Assembly: GCA_964393335.1 (NCBI GenBank)
Contig: CAYMTN010000045.1
Location: 1 to 28,081 of the forward strand
Direction of reading: 5' to 3'
Length of the DNA stretch: 28,081 nucleotides
From: CAYMTN01 sp964393335
GTDB taxonomy: Bacteria > Chloroflexota > Anaerolineae > Aggregatilineales > Aggregatilineaceae
Made by a program: the position numbers and the translations under genes. The notes beneath the pieces are model-generated. The model saw only the letters and a program-made list of their open reading frames with translations. It did not search any database and was not told the DNA's origin. Below are positions 20,621 through 28,081 of the stretch, piece by piece (positions within the stretch are counted from its first letter, which is position 1; every line of letters starts with the position of its first letter).

Positions 20621-21939
20621 TGGCTGACCAAATCATCATGCCCAAGCTGGGCTTTGACATGGCCGAGGGTACGCTCATCAACTGGACGATTGCAGTCGGC
20701 GACGTGGTCGGCAAAGGCGACGTAGTCGCGGAGATCGAAACCGACAAGGCGACGATCGAGATCGAATCAACCGTTAGCGGCACGGTACTCAAGCTGCTGG
20801 CCGATCCGGGTGACGTTGTGGCCGTTGGCACGGCGATCGGGTACGTGGGCGAAGAAGGCGAATCGGTGCCCGGCAACGGGGCCAAACCAGTCGCCCAGCC
20901 CGAAGCCGAAGAGGCCGGGGCGCAGCAAGAACCGGCGGCGCGACCAATGCCTGCTGCACAGCCGCAACCGGCGGCGCAGAGACAGGCCGCGTCCCAGACG
21001 GCTGACAGCGAGCTGCCGGGCGGCATCAAGGCCAGCCCGATCGCGCGGCGGCTGGCCGAAGAAAAAGGCATCGACCTGCGCCGGATCGCGGGCAGCGGCC
21101 CCGGCGGGCGCGTCGTCAAAAAAGACGTGGAAGATTTCCCGGCGGAAGAAGCGGCGGCAGCGCCGGTCCCGGTCCAGCTCCCACCGGCTGTGTCGCCCGA
21201 AGTGCCGCGCCCGACCATGCCGACCTTCACCGAATTGCCCAGCGGGCCGGACGTGGAAATCATCGATCTGAGCCGCATCCGGGCACGCATCGGGCAGCGG
21301 TTGGTCGAAAGCAAGCAGTTCGTGCCGCATTTTTACGTCACGACCGAGGTCGACATGGCGGCGGCGCTGGCCCTGCGCAAGCAACTTAACGAAACCATCG
21401 AAGACCCGGCGGGCAAGATCAGCGTCAATGACCTGGTCGTCAAGGCGGCGGCGCTGGCCCTGCGCCAGTTCCCGAACCTGAACACGCACTATTACGGCGA
21501 CAAACTGGCGCGGCACAAGCGGATCAACATCGGGATCGCCGTCGCGCTGCCGGATGGCCTGATCAACCTGACCGCCTACGACGCCGATAAAATGGCGCTG
21601 GGCACGATGGCCCGCCAAAACCGCGACATGATCCAGCGCGCGCGTGACGGCAAGATCAAGCCCAAAGAGATCGAAGGCAGCACGTTCAGCGTCAGCAACC
21701 TGGGGCCGTTTGACGTCGAACATTTCACCGCGATCATCAACCCGCCCGAAGCCGGGATCATCGCGGTGGGATCGGCCAAAAAGGTGCCGGTCGTGCTGGA
21801 CGACGGTACGCTGGGCGTCAGTTTCCGCATGAAGGCGACGATCAGCGTCGATCACCGCGTCAGCGACGGCGCGGAAGCCGCCGAGTATATGCAGTTGTTC
21901 AAAGCGCTGCTGGAAAGCCCCATGCGCCTGCTGATTTGA
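20620..21939 (+). CDS. pdhC: Dihydrolipoamide acyltransferase (E2) of the dehydrogenase complex
   Basis: A 439-residue E2 subunit. It has one lipoyl domain (residues 1-78) with the lipoylated lysine K43 in ETDKATIEIES, an Ala/Pro/Gln-rich flexible linker, a peripheral-subunit-binding domain (IKASPIARRLAEEKGIDLRR, IAGSGPGGRVVKKDVEDF), a second linker, and the catalytic acyltransferase domain from about residue 208. The active-site motif is DH412RVSD416G near the C-terminus, with the general-base histidine and aspartate kept. The binding domain shows that an E3 (dihydrolipoamide dehydrogenase) must be recruited, but no E3 gene is present here. It overlaps the E1beta stop by one base (TGATG). 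A strong intrinsic terminator follows. Confidence 0.95.
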   Translation: MADQIIMPKLGFDMAEGTLINWTIAVGDVVGKGDVVAEIETDKATIEIESTVSGTVLKLLADPGDVVAVGTAIGYVGEEGESVPGNGAKPVAQPEAEEAGAQQEPAARPMPAAQPQPAAQRQAASQTADSELPGGIKASPIARRLAEEKGIDLRRIAGSGPGGRVVKKDVEDFPAEEAAAAPVPVQLPPAVSPEVPRPTMPTFTELPSGPDVEIIDLSRIRARIGQRLVESKQFVPHFYVTTEVDMAAALALRKQLNETIEDPAGKISVNDLVVKAAALALRQFPNLNTHYYGDKLARHKRINIGIAVALPDGLINLTAYDADKMALGTMARQNRDMIQRARDGKIKPKEIEGSTFSVSNLGPFDVEHFTAIINPPEAGIIAVGSAKKVPVVLDDGTLGVSFRMKATISVDHRVSDGAEAAEYMQLFKALLESPMRLLI

Positions 21940-21984
21940 TTTAACACGGCGGCGGGTATCAAACGCCGTCACGCACGCCCGTTC

Positions 21985-22024
21985 CAGCCGGGGGATCACG
22001 ATCCATTCCCCGGCTGTTTGTTTC
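21985..22024 (+). terminator. Intrinsic terminator of the dehydrogenase operon
   Basis: CAGCCGGGG (21985-21993) pairs perfectly with CCCCGGCTG (22008-22016), with an inner GGATC/GATCC stem in the loop, followed by TTTGTTTC. It lies 45 bases after the E2 stop. Confidence 0.8.
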
Positions 22025-22065
22025 CCCCGTGCAACCGGCATGGCAAGTCGTGACAAAAATTACTA

Positions 22066-22092
22066 TCGACAGGCAGGCGAACGTGTTATGCT
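22066..22092 (+). promoter_or_regulatory. Candidate promoter of the glp operon
   Basis: TCGACA (22066-22071), a short 15-base spacer and TATGCT (22087-22092), preceded by TGT so that TGTTATGCT is an extended -10. The leader to the TTG start at 22305 would be about 205 bases and would include palindromic repeat copy 3 and an AGCGATCAGC-type repeat. Confidence 0.4.
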
Positions 22093-22146
22093 GCGCGCAA
22101 GATGGCGCACTGACGCAGCACGACGAATCATCAAGCTACTTACAGC

Positions 22147-22207
22147 CTATCCGTAAATCATGTTGGGCGCGGCAAGCAGCGCCCCTACCAGAGCAATTTA
22201 CGTATAG
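22147..22207 (+). repeat. Dispersed palindromic repeat, copy 3 (most complete)
   Basis: Terminal inverted repeats CTATCCGTAAAT (22147-22158) and ATTTACGTATAG (22196-22207) match at 11 of 12 positions. Between them lies the palindromic core GGGCGCGGCAAGCAGCGCCC beginning at 22165, then CTACCAGAGCA. It occupies part of the 365-base gap 21940-22304. Confidence 0.7.
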
Positions 22208-22248
22208 ATACTTAAACACAGCCCGCGCGCCTGCACGGCCCGCCTGTA

Positions 22249-22280
22249 GCTGATCGCTGACCGCTTATTGCTGAACGCTG
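22249..22280 (-). repeat. AGCGATCAGC-type short repeat, copy 2
   Basis: On the minus strand it reads GGTCAGCGATCAGCT preceded by CAGCGTTCAGCAATAAGC, giving degenerate tandem units of about 8-11 bases. It lies just before the glpA ribosome site and is related to copies at 15701 and 27824. Confidence 0.5.
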
Positions 22281-22304
22281 TTTTTCGACGATAGGAGTTC
22301 GATT

Positions 22305-23903
22305 TTGACCACTCACACTGTCGATGTGCTGGTGATCGGCGGCGGCGCGACGGGCGCGGCGGCGGTCTACGACCTGGCGCGTCGCGGGGTGCGCGCGCTG
22401 CTCGTGGAGCAGCACGACGTCTCGACCGGCACATCGGGGCGTTATCACGGCCTGCTGCATTCCGGCGGACGCTACGCGGGGCGCGATCTTCAAACCGCCC
22501 GCGAATGTATCACCGAAAACCGCATCCTGCGCCGGATCGCGCCCTTCGCCATCGAAGATACGGGCGGGTTGTTCATCGCCACGCCCGTCGATCCGCCGGA
22601 TTTCCCGGCCAAATGGCTGGCGGGCTGCCACCAGACCGGCGTCCCTGCCGAACAACTCACCGCCGCCCAGGCGCGCGCCCAGGAACCGGCCCTGACACCG
22701 GCCATCGTCGCCGCGTACCGCGTGCCGGATGGCTCGTGCGATTCGTTCGACCTGGTCCACGCCTTCATCGCGGCGGCGCGCGCCTTCGGCAGTGACGCGC
22801 TGATCTACCACCGCGTCACCGGCCTGGTCCGCGAGGGCGACGCGGTGACCGGCGCGCACCTGGAAGACACGCGCACCGGCGAAAAACGCACCGTGCACGC
22901 GGCCTGCGTGCTGAACGCGGCGGGTCCCTGGGCGGGACGTGTCGCGGGGCTGGCCGGGCTGGATGTCGAGGTGAAATTCGACCGGGGCGCGATGATCGCC
23001 ATGAATACGCGCTGGGTCAATACGGTCGTCAACCGCCTGCGGCCTACTAACGATGGCGACATCCTGGTGCCGGTCGGGACGGTGTGCGTCCTGGGCACGA
23101 CCGCCGTCGAAACCGACCGGCCCGACGATTACCGCATCGAGCCGTGGGAGATCAGCACGATTCTGCGCGAGGCTGACGTGGTCGTGCCGGGCATCCGCTA
23201 CGGGCGCGCTTTACGCGCGTGGGCCGGCGTGCGCCCGCTCCACGAACCGCCGGAGGCGCATCCTGACGAGGCCAGCGGGCGCGACGTGCCGCGCATCTTC
23301 GCCGTGCTGGATCACACGCAGTCAGACGGCGTCAGCGGGCTGGTGACGGTCGTCGGCGGCAAGCTGACCACGTGCCGCCTGATGGCCCAACAAGCGGTAG
23401 ACGTCGTGTGCCAGCAGTTGGGCGTCGAAACGTCCTGCACGACTGCCGACGAGGTGCTGCCCGGCGTGCCCCGCCGCTATCACAGCCGGGGCCAGCGCCT
23501 GCGCAAGTTGGAGCACGGCGAGATGCCGGGCGAGTTGATCTGCGAATGCGAAATGGTGACCCGCGCCCAGCTTGAAGAAACGATCGCCGCGTATGGCGAC
23601 CAGCCGGTCGCGTTGGACGATCTGCGGCGCGATCTGCGGCTGGGCATGGGGCCGTGCCAGGCGGGATTTTGCAGCTACCGCGCGGCGGGCATTCTCCAGC
23701 AGAACAAACGCATCACCAGCGCCGAAGCGACCGCCGCGCTGGCCGATTTTGTCGACGAACGCTACCGGGGCGCGCGCCCGCTGTTGTGGGGCCACCAACT
23801 GCGCCAGTTTTACCTGGACGAGTTGATTTACCGCCGCACGCTGGGCCTGGACCAGTTGGTCGAGCCGGCTCCGCCTGCTCCCAGGGAGGCCGCTGATGCC
23901 TGA
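22305..23903 (+). CDS. glpA: Glycerol-3-phosphate dehydrogenase, GlpA-type FAD subunit
   Basis: A 532-residue FAD-dependent subunit that oxidises sn-glycerol 3-phosphate to dihydroxyacetone phosphate. The dinucleotide motif is VLVIGGGATGAAAVYDLARR at the N-terminus, followed by DVSTGTSGRYHGLLHSGGRY, typical of the GlpA/GlpD DAO fold. VLNAAGPWAGRVAGLAG and VVGGKLTTCRLMAQ are further family marks. The C-terminal part has a BFD-type [2Fe-2S] site: C413-x-C415 and C451-x4-C456 (CECEMV, GPCQAGFC), which separates anaerobic-type GlpA from GlpD. The start is a TTG at 22305, supported by AGGAG seven bases upstream. It overlaps glpB by 8 bases, so the two are translationally coupled. It forms a GlpABC complex with the following genes. 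Confidence 0.92.
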   Translation: MTTHTVDVLVIGGGATGAAAVYDLARRGVRALLVEQHDVSTGTSGRYHGLLHSGGRYAGRDLQTARECITENRILRRIAPFAIEDTGGLFIATPVDPPDFPAKWLAGCHQTGVPAEQLTAAQARAQEPALTPAIVAAYRVPDGSCDSFDLVHAFIAAARAFGSDALIYHRVTGLVREGDAVTGAHLEDTRTGEKRTVHAACVLNAAGPWAGRVAGLAGLDVEVKFDRGAMIAMNTRWVNTVVNRLRPTNDGDILVPVGTVCVLGTTAVETDRPDDYRIEPWEISTILREADVVVPGIRYGRALRAWAGVRPLHEPPEAHPDEASGRDVPRIFAVLDHTQSDGVSGLVTVVGGKLTTCRLMAQQAVDVVCQQLGVETSCTTADEVLPGVPRRYHSRGQRLRKLEHGEMPGELICECEMVTRAQLEETIAAYGDQPVALDDLRRDLRLGMGPCQAGFCSYRAAGILQQNKRITSAEATAALADFVDERYRGARPLLWGHQLRQFYLDELIYRRTLGLDQLVEPAPPAPREAADA

Positions 23904-25206
23904 TGCTGCTCGCCGGGACGGGCGCACGATAACCGGCCCCGCCGCCGGAACCGACGTGATCGTGATCGGGGCCGGGCTGGCAGGCCTGACCGCCGCCGTC
24001 CGCGCCGTGAAAGCCGGGGCGCGCGTGCGCCTGATCGCGCAGGGATGGGGCCAGCAGATCGTCACGCCGGGCTGGATCAGCGTGTGCGACCGCGCCGACG
24101 ACGACGTGATCGCCGAGGTGCGCGGCTACGCGGCCCTGCACCCGGAGCACCCCTACGCGCTGGCCGATCCTGACAGTATGCTCAACTGCATCAAGTCGTT
24201 CCGCACGCTGGCCGACGAGATCGGCCTGGCCTACGACATGCGCCAGAAGGACGGGCACAACCTGCACCTGCCGACTATGCTTGGCGCGATCCAGACGCCG
24301 ATGCTGGCCCCGCGCAGCGTCGCCGCCGGGGACCTGACCGATCTGGCCGGGCCGCTGCTGCTGGTCGGGCTGGCGGGCTGGCGCGATTTTTACCCCGACT
24401 TAGCCGCCGGAAATCTGCGGGCGCAGGGAGTCGAGGCACGCGCCATCACCGTCGAATTCCCTGCCGGACACGGTCCCTGGGACATGTGGCCGGGCGACGT
24501 GGCCCGCCAGTTCGATAACCCGGACGTGCGCGCCGCCATCGCCCGGCAGATCAAACCGCACATCCGGGACGCGGTCAAGATCGGGTTTCCCGCCGTGCTG
24601 GGCATGGATCACCACGTCGAGGCGCTGCACGACCTCAACGAGCGGCTGGGACGCGCCTGCTTCGAGATTCCGACGCTGCCGCCGAGCACGTCCGGCACGC
24701 GCCTGAGCAACGCCATCCGGCGCTGGCTGCTGCGCCACCAAACCCGCGTCCAGATCGGGCACCCGGTCGTACGCGGCATCGTGGACAATGGGCGCTGCAC
24801 CGGCGTCGAAGTGAACGCGCTGGGCCACAGCAACCCGTTCTACGCCGACCAGATCATCCTGGCGACGGGCGGCCTGTACAGTGGCGGCATCCAGAGCGAC
24901 GAAACAGGCCGCCTGTGGGAGCCGATCTTCGATCTGCCGGTGGTTGGGCCGCAGGGAGAGGGCCGCAGCGGCTGGACCTACGAGCGGCTGCTGGTCCATC
25001 GCGGCCACCCGATTCACCGCCAGGCGGGCCTGCGCGTCGATCACGCCATGCGCCCGCTGGACGCCGACGGCGCGCCCGTGCTGGCGAACGTGTACGCGGT
25101 CGGGCACATGCTGGCCGGATTCAACCCGCTGACGGATGGCTGCGCCGAAGGTATCGCGCTGGCAACGGCCTATAAAGCCGTGCGCACGGCGCTGAAGCTG
25201 AAGTGA
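23896..25206 (+). CDS. glpB: Glycerol-3-phosphate dehydrogenase, GlpB-type flavoprotein subunit
   Basis: A 436-residue flavoprotein subunit of the GlpABC dehydrogenase. The nucleotide-binding motif VIVIGAGLAGLTAAVRAVKA begins near residue 16, and the C-terminus carries LANVYAVGHMLAGFNPLTDG followed by CAEGIALATAYKA, the usual FAD-closing segment. The middle has IGFPAVLGMDHHVEALHDLN and TLPPSTSGTRLSNAIRRWLL, as in GlpB. Family knowledge places it with GlpA in the cytoplasmic part of a complex that passes electrons to the membrane through GlpC. The ATG at 23896 overlaps the glpA stop, with GGGAGG seven bases upstream; a second ATG at 23902 is possible but less well placed. It is separated from glpC by a 158-base repeat-rich spacer. 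Confidence 0.9.
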   Translation: MPDAARRDGRTITGPAAGTDVIVIGAGLAGLTAAVRAVKAGARVRLIAQGWGQQIVTPGWISVCDRADDDVIAEVRGYAALHPEHPYALADPDSMLNCIKSFRTLADEIGLAYDMRQKDGHNLHLPTMLGAIQTPMLAPRSVAAGDLTDLAGPLLLVGLAGWRDFYPDLAAGNLRAQGVEARAITVEFPAGHGPWDMWPGDVARQFDNPDVRAAIARQIKPHIRDAVKIGFPAVLGMDHHVEALHDLNERLGRACFEIPTLPPSTSGTRLSNAIRRWLLRHQTRVQIGHPVVRGIVDNGRCTGVEVNALGHSNPFYADQIILATGGLYSGGIQSDETGRLWEPIFDLPVVGPQGEGRSGWTYERLLVHRGHPIHRQAGLRVDHAMRPLDADGAPVLANVYAVGHMLAGFNPLTDGCAEGIALATAYKAVRTALKLK

Positions 25207-25292
25207 GGCCGTTTTCCGTTGGCCGTTTTCCGTGAACCCTTCAGAAGCAATGTCACGGATCACGGTTAACGGACCACAGATCACGGATAACG
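25207..25292 (+). repeat. Degenerate short tandem repeats between glpB and glpC
   Basis: GGCCGTTTTCCGT occurs twice in direct orientation (25207-25219 and 25221-25233, 14-base period). Further on, TCACGGAT (25253-25260), CACGGTTAACGG and GATCACGGATAAC (25280-25292) repeat a CACGGATAACGG-like word, which is the inverted complement of the first word family (CCGTTNNCCGTG). The rest of the 158-base gap to glpC holds nothing recognisable. Confidence 0.6.
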
Positions 25293-25364
25293 ATTTAGCG
25301 CCCGCGCCGGGGATTTTCTAGAGTTTTTGCACGGAAGCGCACATCGAACACTGGTGGCCTATTC

Positions 25365-26684
25365 ATGACTCACAACGCGTTCCACTTGATCGACCAGACA
25401 CCCTTCACTGCCGACCACTGCGTGAAGTGCAACATCTGTACCTCAGCCTGCCCGTATGCCGCCGCGACGCCGCTGTTCCCCGGCCCTAAAACGGTCGGGC
25501 CGCAGGCGCAGCGGCTGCGCGAACCGGACGAGCCATCCCCCGACCACTCGATTGACTACTGCTCCGGCTGCGGAATCTGCACGCTGGTCTGCCCGCACGG
25601 CGTCAAGGTCATGGAGATCAACACGCAGGCCAAGGCGCGTTTGGCCGAAACACACGGCATCTCGCTGCGCAACCGGTTCCTCAGCCGCAACGAACTGTGG
25701 GGCCGCCTGGGCACGCCCGTCGCGCCGCTGATCAATTTTGGCGTGCGTAACCGGCTCCTGCGCCTGATCGCGGAAAAAACGTTCCAGGTGTCGGCCCGCG
25801 CGCCACTGCCCGGTTGGGCGGGGTATACGTTTCGCGGCTGGTGGAAAAAACAGGTCAAGCGCTATCCCCGCCCCGAACCCGCCTCAGACGCGGATCGCGT
25901 GGTGTATTTTCACGGCTGTTCGACCAACACCTACGAGCCATTCATCGGCAAGCTAGCAGTAGCCGTGCTGGAACACATCGGGCTGTACGTCGAGGTCCCG
26001 CCGCAGACGTGCTGCGGGCTACCGGCGCAGTCCAACGGCGATTTTGCGGCGGCGCGGCGTTACGCCCGCACGAACATCGACGCGCTGGCCAGTTACGCGC
26101 GGCGCGGCATCCCGATTGTCGGCACGTCGGCAAGCTGCATGACCGCCATCAAGGGCGATTACCAGCACGTGCTTGGCCTGGAAGACGAGAACGCGCGGCT
26201 GGTTGCCGAGCATACGTATGATTTCATGGAGTTTTTGGCGAAGCTGCACCATGAAGGCCGCCTGCCGCTTGACTTCCAGCCAATCGAGCGCGAGCTGCCC
26301 TATCACGCACCCTGTCAGTTGAAGGCGCACGGCATGGGCCGCCCGGCGCTCGACGTGCTGGACCTGATCCCCGGCCTGCACGCCTGGGAGATCGACGCCG
26401 ACTGCTGCGGCATCGCGGGCACGTACGGTTACAAAGCGGAAAAACGCGCGATTTCGGAGGCGGTCGGCTGGCCGCTCGCGCAGCAGGTCTACGACGCGCA
26501 GGCTGGCACCGTGATCTGCGACACCGAAACGTGCCGCTGGCAGATCAAAGCGCTGACCGGCGCGCAGACGATCCACCCGGTCGAGTTGGTCGCGCAGGCG
26601 TACGGGCTGTCGGTGGACGACACCAAACCGCCGGTCGTCGCGGACAAAGCGCGGAAAGCGGGAACTCCCGCGCGGGGATGGTAG
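25365..26684 (+). CDS. glpC: Glycerol-3-phosphate dehydrogenase, GlpC-type iron-sulfur membrane-anchor subunit
   Basis: A 439-residue iron-sulfur protein that links GlpAB to the quinone pool. Two [4Fe-4S] ferredoxin-type clusters are bound by C19-x2-C22-x2-C25-x3-C29-P and C66-x2-C69-x2-C72-x3-C76-P. Two CCG domains follow: FHGCSTNTYEP with QTCCGLPAQSNGDF, and YHAPCQLKAHG with DADCCGIAGTYGYK, as in GlpC and heterodisulfide reductase HdrB. The hydrophobic content is modest, so it is a peripheral rather than a polytopic anchor. GGTGG lies 8 bases before the ATG, the best available ribosome site. The spacer from glpB is 158 bases, larger than expected, but strand and function show that it belongs to the same group. 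A short Lys/Pro-rich tail ends the protein. Confidence 0.93.
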   Translation: MTHNAFHLIDQTPFTADHCVKCNICTSACPYAAATPLFPGPKTVGPQAQRLREPDEPSPDHSIDYCSGCGICTLVCPHGVKVMEINTQAKARLAETHGISLRNRFLSRNELWGRLGTPVAPLINFGVRNRLLRLIAEKTFQVSARAPLPGWAGYTFRGWWKKQVKRYPRPEPASDADRVVYFHGCSTNTYEPFIGKLAVAVLEHIGLYVEVPPQTCCGLPAQSNGDFAAARRYARTNIDALASYARRGIPIVGTSASCMTAIKGDYQHVLGLEDENARLVAEHTYDFMEFLAKLHHEGRLPLDFQPIERELPYHAPCQLKAHGMGRPALDVLDLIPGLHAWEIDADCCGIAGTYGYKAEKRAISEAVGWPLAQQVYDAQAGTVICDTETCRWQIKALTGAQTIHPVELVAQAYGLSVDDTKPPVVADKARKAGTPARGW

Positions 26685-26709
26685 GCGCTGCGAGGCGGTC
26701 GCCCTCGTC

Positions 26710-27261
26710 TTATGAGGCGGGGAACAGGTCAGTCACGGTGATCTGCAAACCGGGCAGTACGTCGCCGCCGTCCAACACGTCACCCTCGCCCGCCTGGTGG
26801 GACGTGCCGCCGGGCAGGTACACGTCAACCTTGCGCAGCGACGGGTAAACGACCCACACCAGCCGGGTTCCGGCGGCGCGGTACAGATCGACCTTGTCAC
26901 GGATGTCGGCGGCGTTATCGGTTGGCGACACGACTTCGACGGCGAGATCGGGCGCAAACGGGGCGTATTTATCCGGCTCTTGAACAGACTGCATCTTTTC
27001 CGCGCTGACATAAGCGCAGTCTGCGCCGCGCAGCGTGTGCGGCCCCAGCCAGAATCCGGTTTCCGCGCCGACGACCTCGCCCGATCCTTGTGAATCCACG
27101 AATGCACGCAGCAGCGCTGCGGCGCGACTGGTCACCGCCCCATGCGACAGCCCTGTTGGTGCCACTTCGACCACCTCCCCCCGGATCAGTTCATACGGCT
27201 TGCCCGCGTAGTCCTGCCAGAACTCGTCAACGGTCATCAGCCTGTCTTGCACAGCCATCAT
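26710..27261 (-). CDS. Uma2-family (DUF820) putative endonuclease-fold protein
   Basis: A 183-residue Uma2/DUF820 protein with the PD-(D/E)xK nuclease fold. Marks are LMTVDEFWQDYAGKPYELIR and GEVVEVAPTG near the start, FWLGPHTLRGADCAYVSAEK, and the catalytic-type core APDLAVEVVSPTDNAADIRD followed by KVDLYRAAGTRLVWVVYP, giving the D, E and K residues in order. Such proteins are very numerous in Chloroflexota and Cyanobacteria, with no firmly known cellular role; some may be linked to mobile elements. AAGGA lies about 6 bases before the ATG pair at 27261. It is 49 bases downstream of the SixA-like gene and carries its own extended -10, and converges with glpC. Confidence 0.88.
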   Translation of the reverse strand: MMAVQDRLMTVDEFWQDYAGKPYELIRGEVVEVAPTGLSHGAVTSRAAALLRAFVDSQGSGEVVGAETGFWLGPHTLRGADCAYVSAEKMQSVQEPDKYAPFAPDLAVEVVSPTDNAADIRDKVDLYRAAGTRLVWVVYPSLRKVDVYLPGGTSHQAGEGDVLDGGDVLPGLQITVTDLFPAS

Positions 27262-27294
27262 GCCACGTCCTTTACCCCGCTCGACGGTATTCTG

Positions 27295-27303
27295 ATTGTA
27301 TCA
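27295..27303 (-). promoter_or_regulatory. Candidate extended -10 of the Uma2 gene
   Basis: TGATACAAT on the minus strand in the 49-base gap after the SixA-like gene gives a predicted leader of about 27 bases. No clear -35 is present. The form TG-N-TACAAT is the same as that before the ACP gene. Confidence 0.4.
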
Positions 27304-27310
27304 CAGCTCG

Positions 27311-27802
27311 TTACTCACCGTCCTCGCCGCCGCCCTTGAGCAGTTCGCGGTGCAGCACCCACTTGATCGACCACGCGCCCTCGACGTAATCCAGGCAGGC
27401 CGTGCTCGACGTGGCCAACCAGACCGGCGTCTGCCCGGCGTTGGCCATCAACAGGGCTGCCGCCAGCCGCTCCATGAACGGGTTGTGCCCGACCAGCATG
27501 ACCGGGTCGTTTTCCAGGTGCAGCGCGCGCGCCAGCTCGTCAACCGGATCAGCGTAGTGCAGCCCGCTGACCGGGATCACGCCGCCGGGCGGATTCAGGT
27601 GCTCGCCAAAAATCTCGGCGGTCTGCCGCGCGCGCACCAATCCGCTGTGCCGAATCTGGTATACGTCCACGCCCGCCGCCGCCATCATCTGCGCGATTCC
27701 CGCCACGTCCGCCCGCCCGCGATCTGTCAGCGGGCGCTCCGCGTCGGTCGGGATCGTCGGGTCTTTCGATGCTTTGCCGTGCCGGACTAAATACACTCGC
27801 AT
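27311..27802 (-). CDS. SixA-like histidine phosphatase
   Basis: A 163-residue histidine-phosphatase-superfamily protein of the short SixA type. The phosphohistidine motif is R7-H8-G9 in YLVRHGKAS, followed by RPLTDRGRADVAGIA, the RARQTA arginine motif in HSGLVRARQTAEIF, and the second histidine in VMLVGHNPFMERLAAAL. SixA in E. coli removes phosphate from phosphohistidine in a phosphotransfer protein; related short proteins act on other small phosphates. GGAGG stands 7 bases before the ATG at 27802. An AGCGATCAGC-type repeat lies in the gap beyond the start. A receiver-domain gene lies elsewhere in this window, but no functional link can be shown. Confidence 0.9.
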   Translation of the reverse strand: MRVYLVRHGKASKDPTIPTDAERPLTDRGRADVAGIAQMMAAAGVDVYQIRHSGLVRARQTAEIFGEHLNPPGGVIPVSGLHYADPVDELARALHLENDPVMLVGHNPFMERLAAALLMANAGQTPVWLATSSTACLDYVEGAWSIKWVLHRELLKGGGEDGE

Positions 27803-27823
27803 AACAGTTCCTCCTGTGAAATT

Positions 27824-27840
27824 AGCGATCAGCGGCTAGC
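27824..27840 (+). repeat. AGCGATCAGC-type short repeat, copy 3
   Basis: AGCGATCAGCGGCTAGC in the 70-base gap between the SixA-like gene and the gene at the right edge. It shares its first 11 bases with the copy at 15701. Confidence 0.45.
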
Positions 27841-27872
27841 CAGAACGCGGTGCGTGGCCCGAATCAGCCACT

Positions 27873-28081
27873 TTAGCGCGGGTGCGGTGACCGTCCGCGC
27901 CGCTGTGGGGGCAGATCGCCGGGATCGGGCTTGTCGTCGTCGGGCGGCACGTCCTGGATCGCTTGCCAAAATGCCTCGTGGCTGAGCGCGTCGAAGCCCT
28001 TCCACGTCACGCGGTAGGCGCGCGTCTTCATGTACAGGAACAGGCGCTCGCCGCGCCCGGTATGCAGGCGGCTGGCGACGT
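27873..28081 (-). CDS. Unidentified protein, C-terminal fragment cut by window edge
   Basis: On the minus strand one frame stays open from the right edge to a TAA at 27873-27875, giving 68 residues. It reads VASRLHTGRGERLFLYMKTR, then AYRVTWKGFDALSHEAFWQA, and ends in an acidic then Pro/Arg-rich tail (DVPPDDDKPDPGDLPPQRRG, RSPHPR). The start lies outside the window. The first part has the alternating pattern of a folded domain and the tail looks disordered. I do not recognise the family. It would be upstream of the SixA-like gene on the same strand, 70 bases away, and could be its operon partner. Confidence 0.6.
   Translation of the reverse strand, partial: VASRLHTGRGERLFLYMKTRAYRVTWKGFDALSHEAFWQAIQDVPPDDDKPDPGDLPPQRRGRSPHPR

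Noticed and set aside
20767..22056. A 429-codon open frame on the minus strand across the E2 gene
   Set aside because: It is antisense to a fully supported E2 with lipoyl and HxxxDG motifs and runs through the operon terminator.
26691..26712. Hairpin CGAGG/CCTCG between glpC and the Uma2 gene as a terminator
   Set aside because: The stem is only five bases and is followed by TCTTAT rather than a T run, so it is too weak to call.

Overview
This is a GC-rich bacterial window with 22 protein-coding genes (one cut by the right edge), one tRNA cut by the left edge, and several families of short dispersed repeats. The gene content fits a Chloroflexota, possibly Anaerolineae-like, bacterium: WD40 lipoprotein, membrane TPR and SPFH proteins, a GlpABC-type dehydrogenase, a two-subunit E1 pyruvate dehydrogenase, Uma2 and many small palindromic repeats. 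This placement is inference from overall character, with no marker gene to confirm it. No prophage, transposase, CRISPR array or rRNA was seen.

Layout. 1-100: 5' part of tRNA-Asn (minus) with an excellent promoter. 237-4711 (+): a tight five-gene run of three paralogous YghO-type GNAT-fold acyltransferases, a HIT-family protein between the second and third copies, and a stand-alone response-regulator receiver. 4721-8713 (-): a membrane-anchored coiled-coil/TPR protein, a phosphotransferase-fold protein that has lost both catalytic aspartates, an orphan acyl carrier protein and a sugar-binding-type lipoprotein with no permease. 8889-11087 (-): a large polytopic GT-C-like membrane protein. 11535-12665 (+): an SPFH-like membrane protein. 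12672-13022 (-): a short inorganic-pyrophosphatase-like protein. 13189-15693 (+): a lipoprotein whose seven WD40 blades are split 3+4 by about 480 residues of unrelated internal repeats. 15893-17203 (+): an erythromycin-esterase-family protein. 17218-18462 (-): an Orc1/Cdc6-like AAA ATPase.

18644-26684 (+) is the metabolic core: E1alpha, E1beta and E2 of a pyruvate/2-oxoacid (or acetoin) dehydrogenase complex, closed by a clear intrinsic terminator, then glpA, glpB and glpC, which form a membrane-associated glycerol-3-phosphate dehydrogenase feeding electrons to the quinone pool. No E3, glycerol kinase or glycerol facilitator lies in the window. 26710-28081 (-): a Uma2-family nuclease-like protein, a SixA-like histidine phosphatase and the C-terminal end of an unidentified gene.

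The most unusual items are the split-propeller lipoprotein, the pseudokinase-ACP-binding-lipoprotein neighbourhood close to the triplicated acyltransferases, the divergent promoters with overlapping -35 boxes between the AAA ATPase and the dehydrogenase operon (with a terminator-like hairpin in the latter's leader), and a MITE-like repeat family with terminal inverted repeats.
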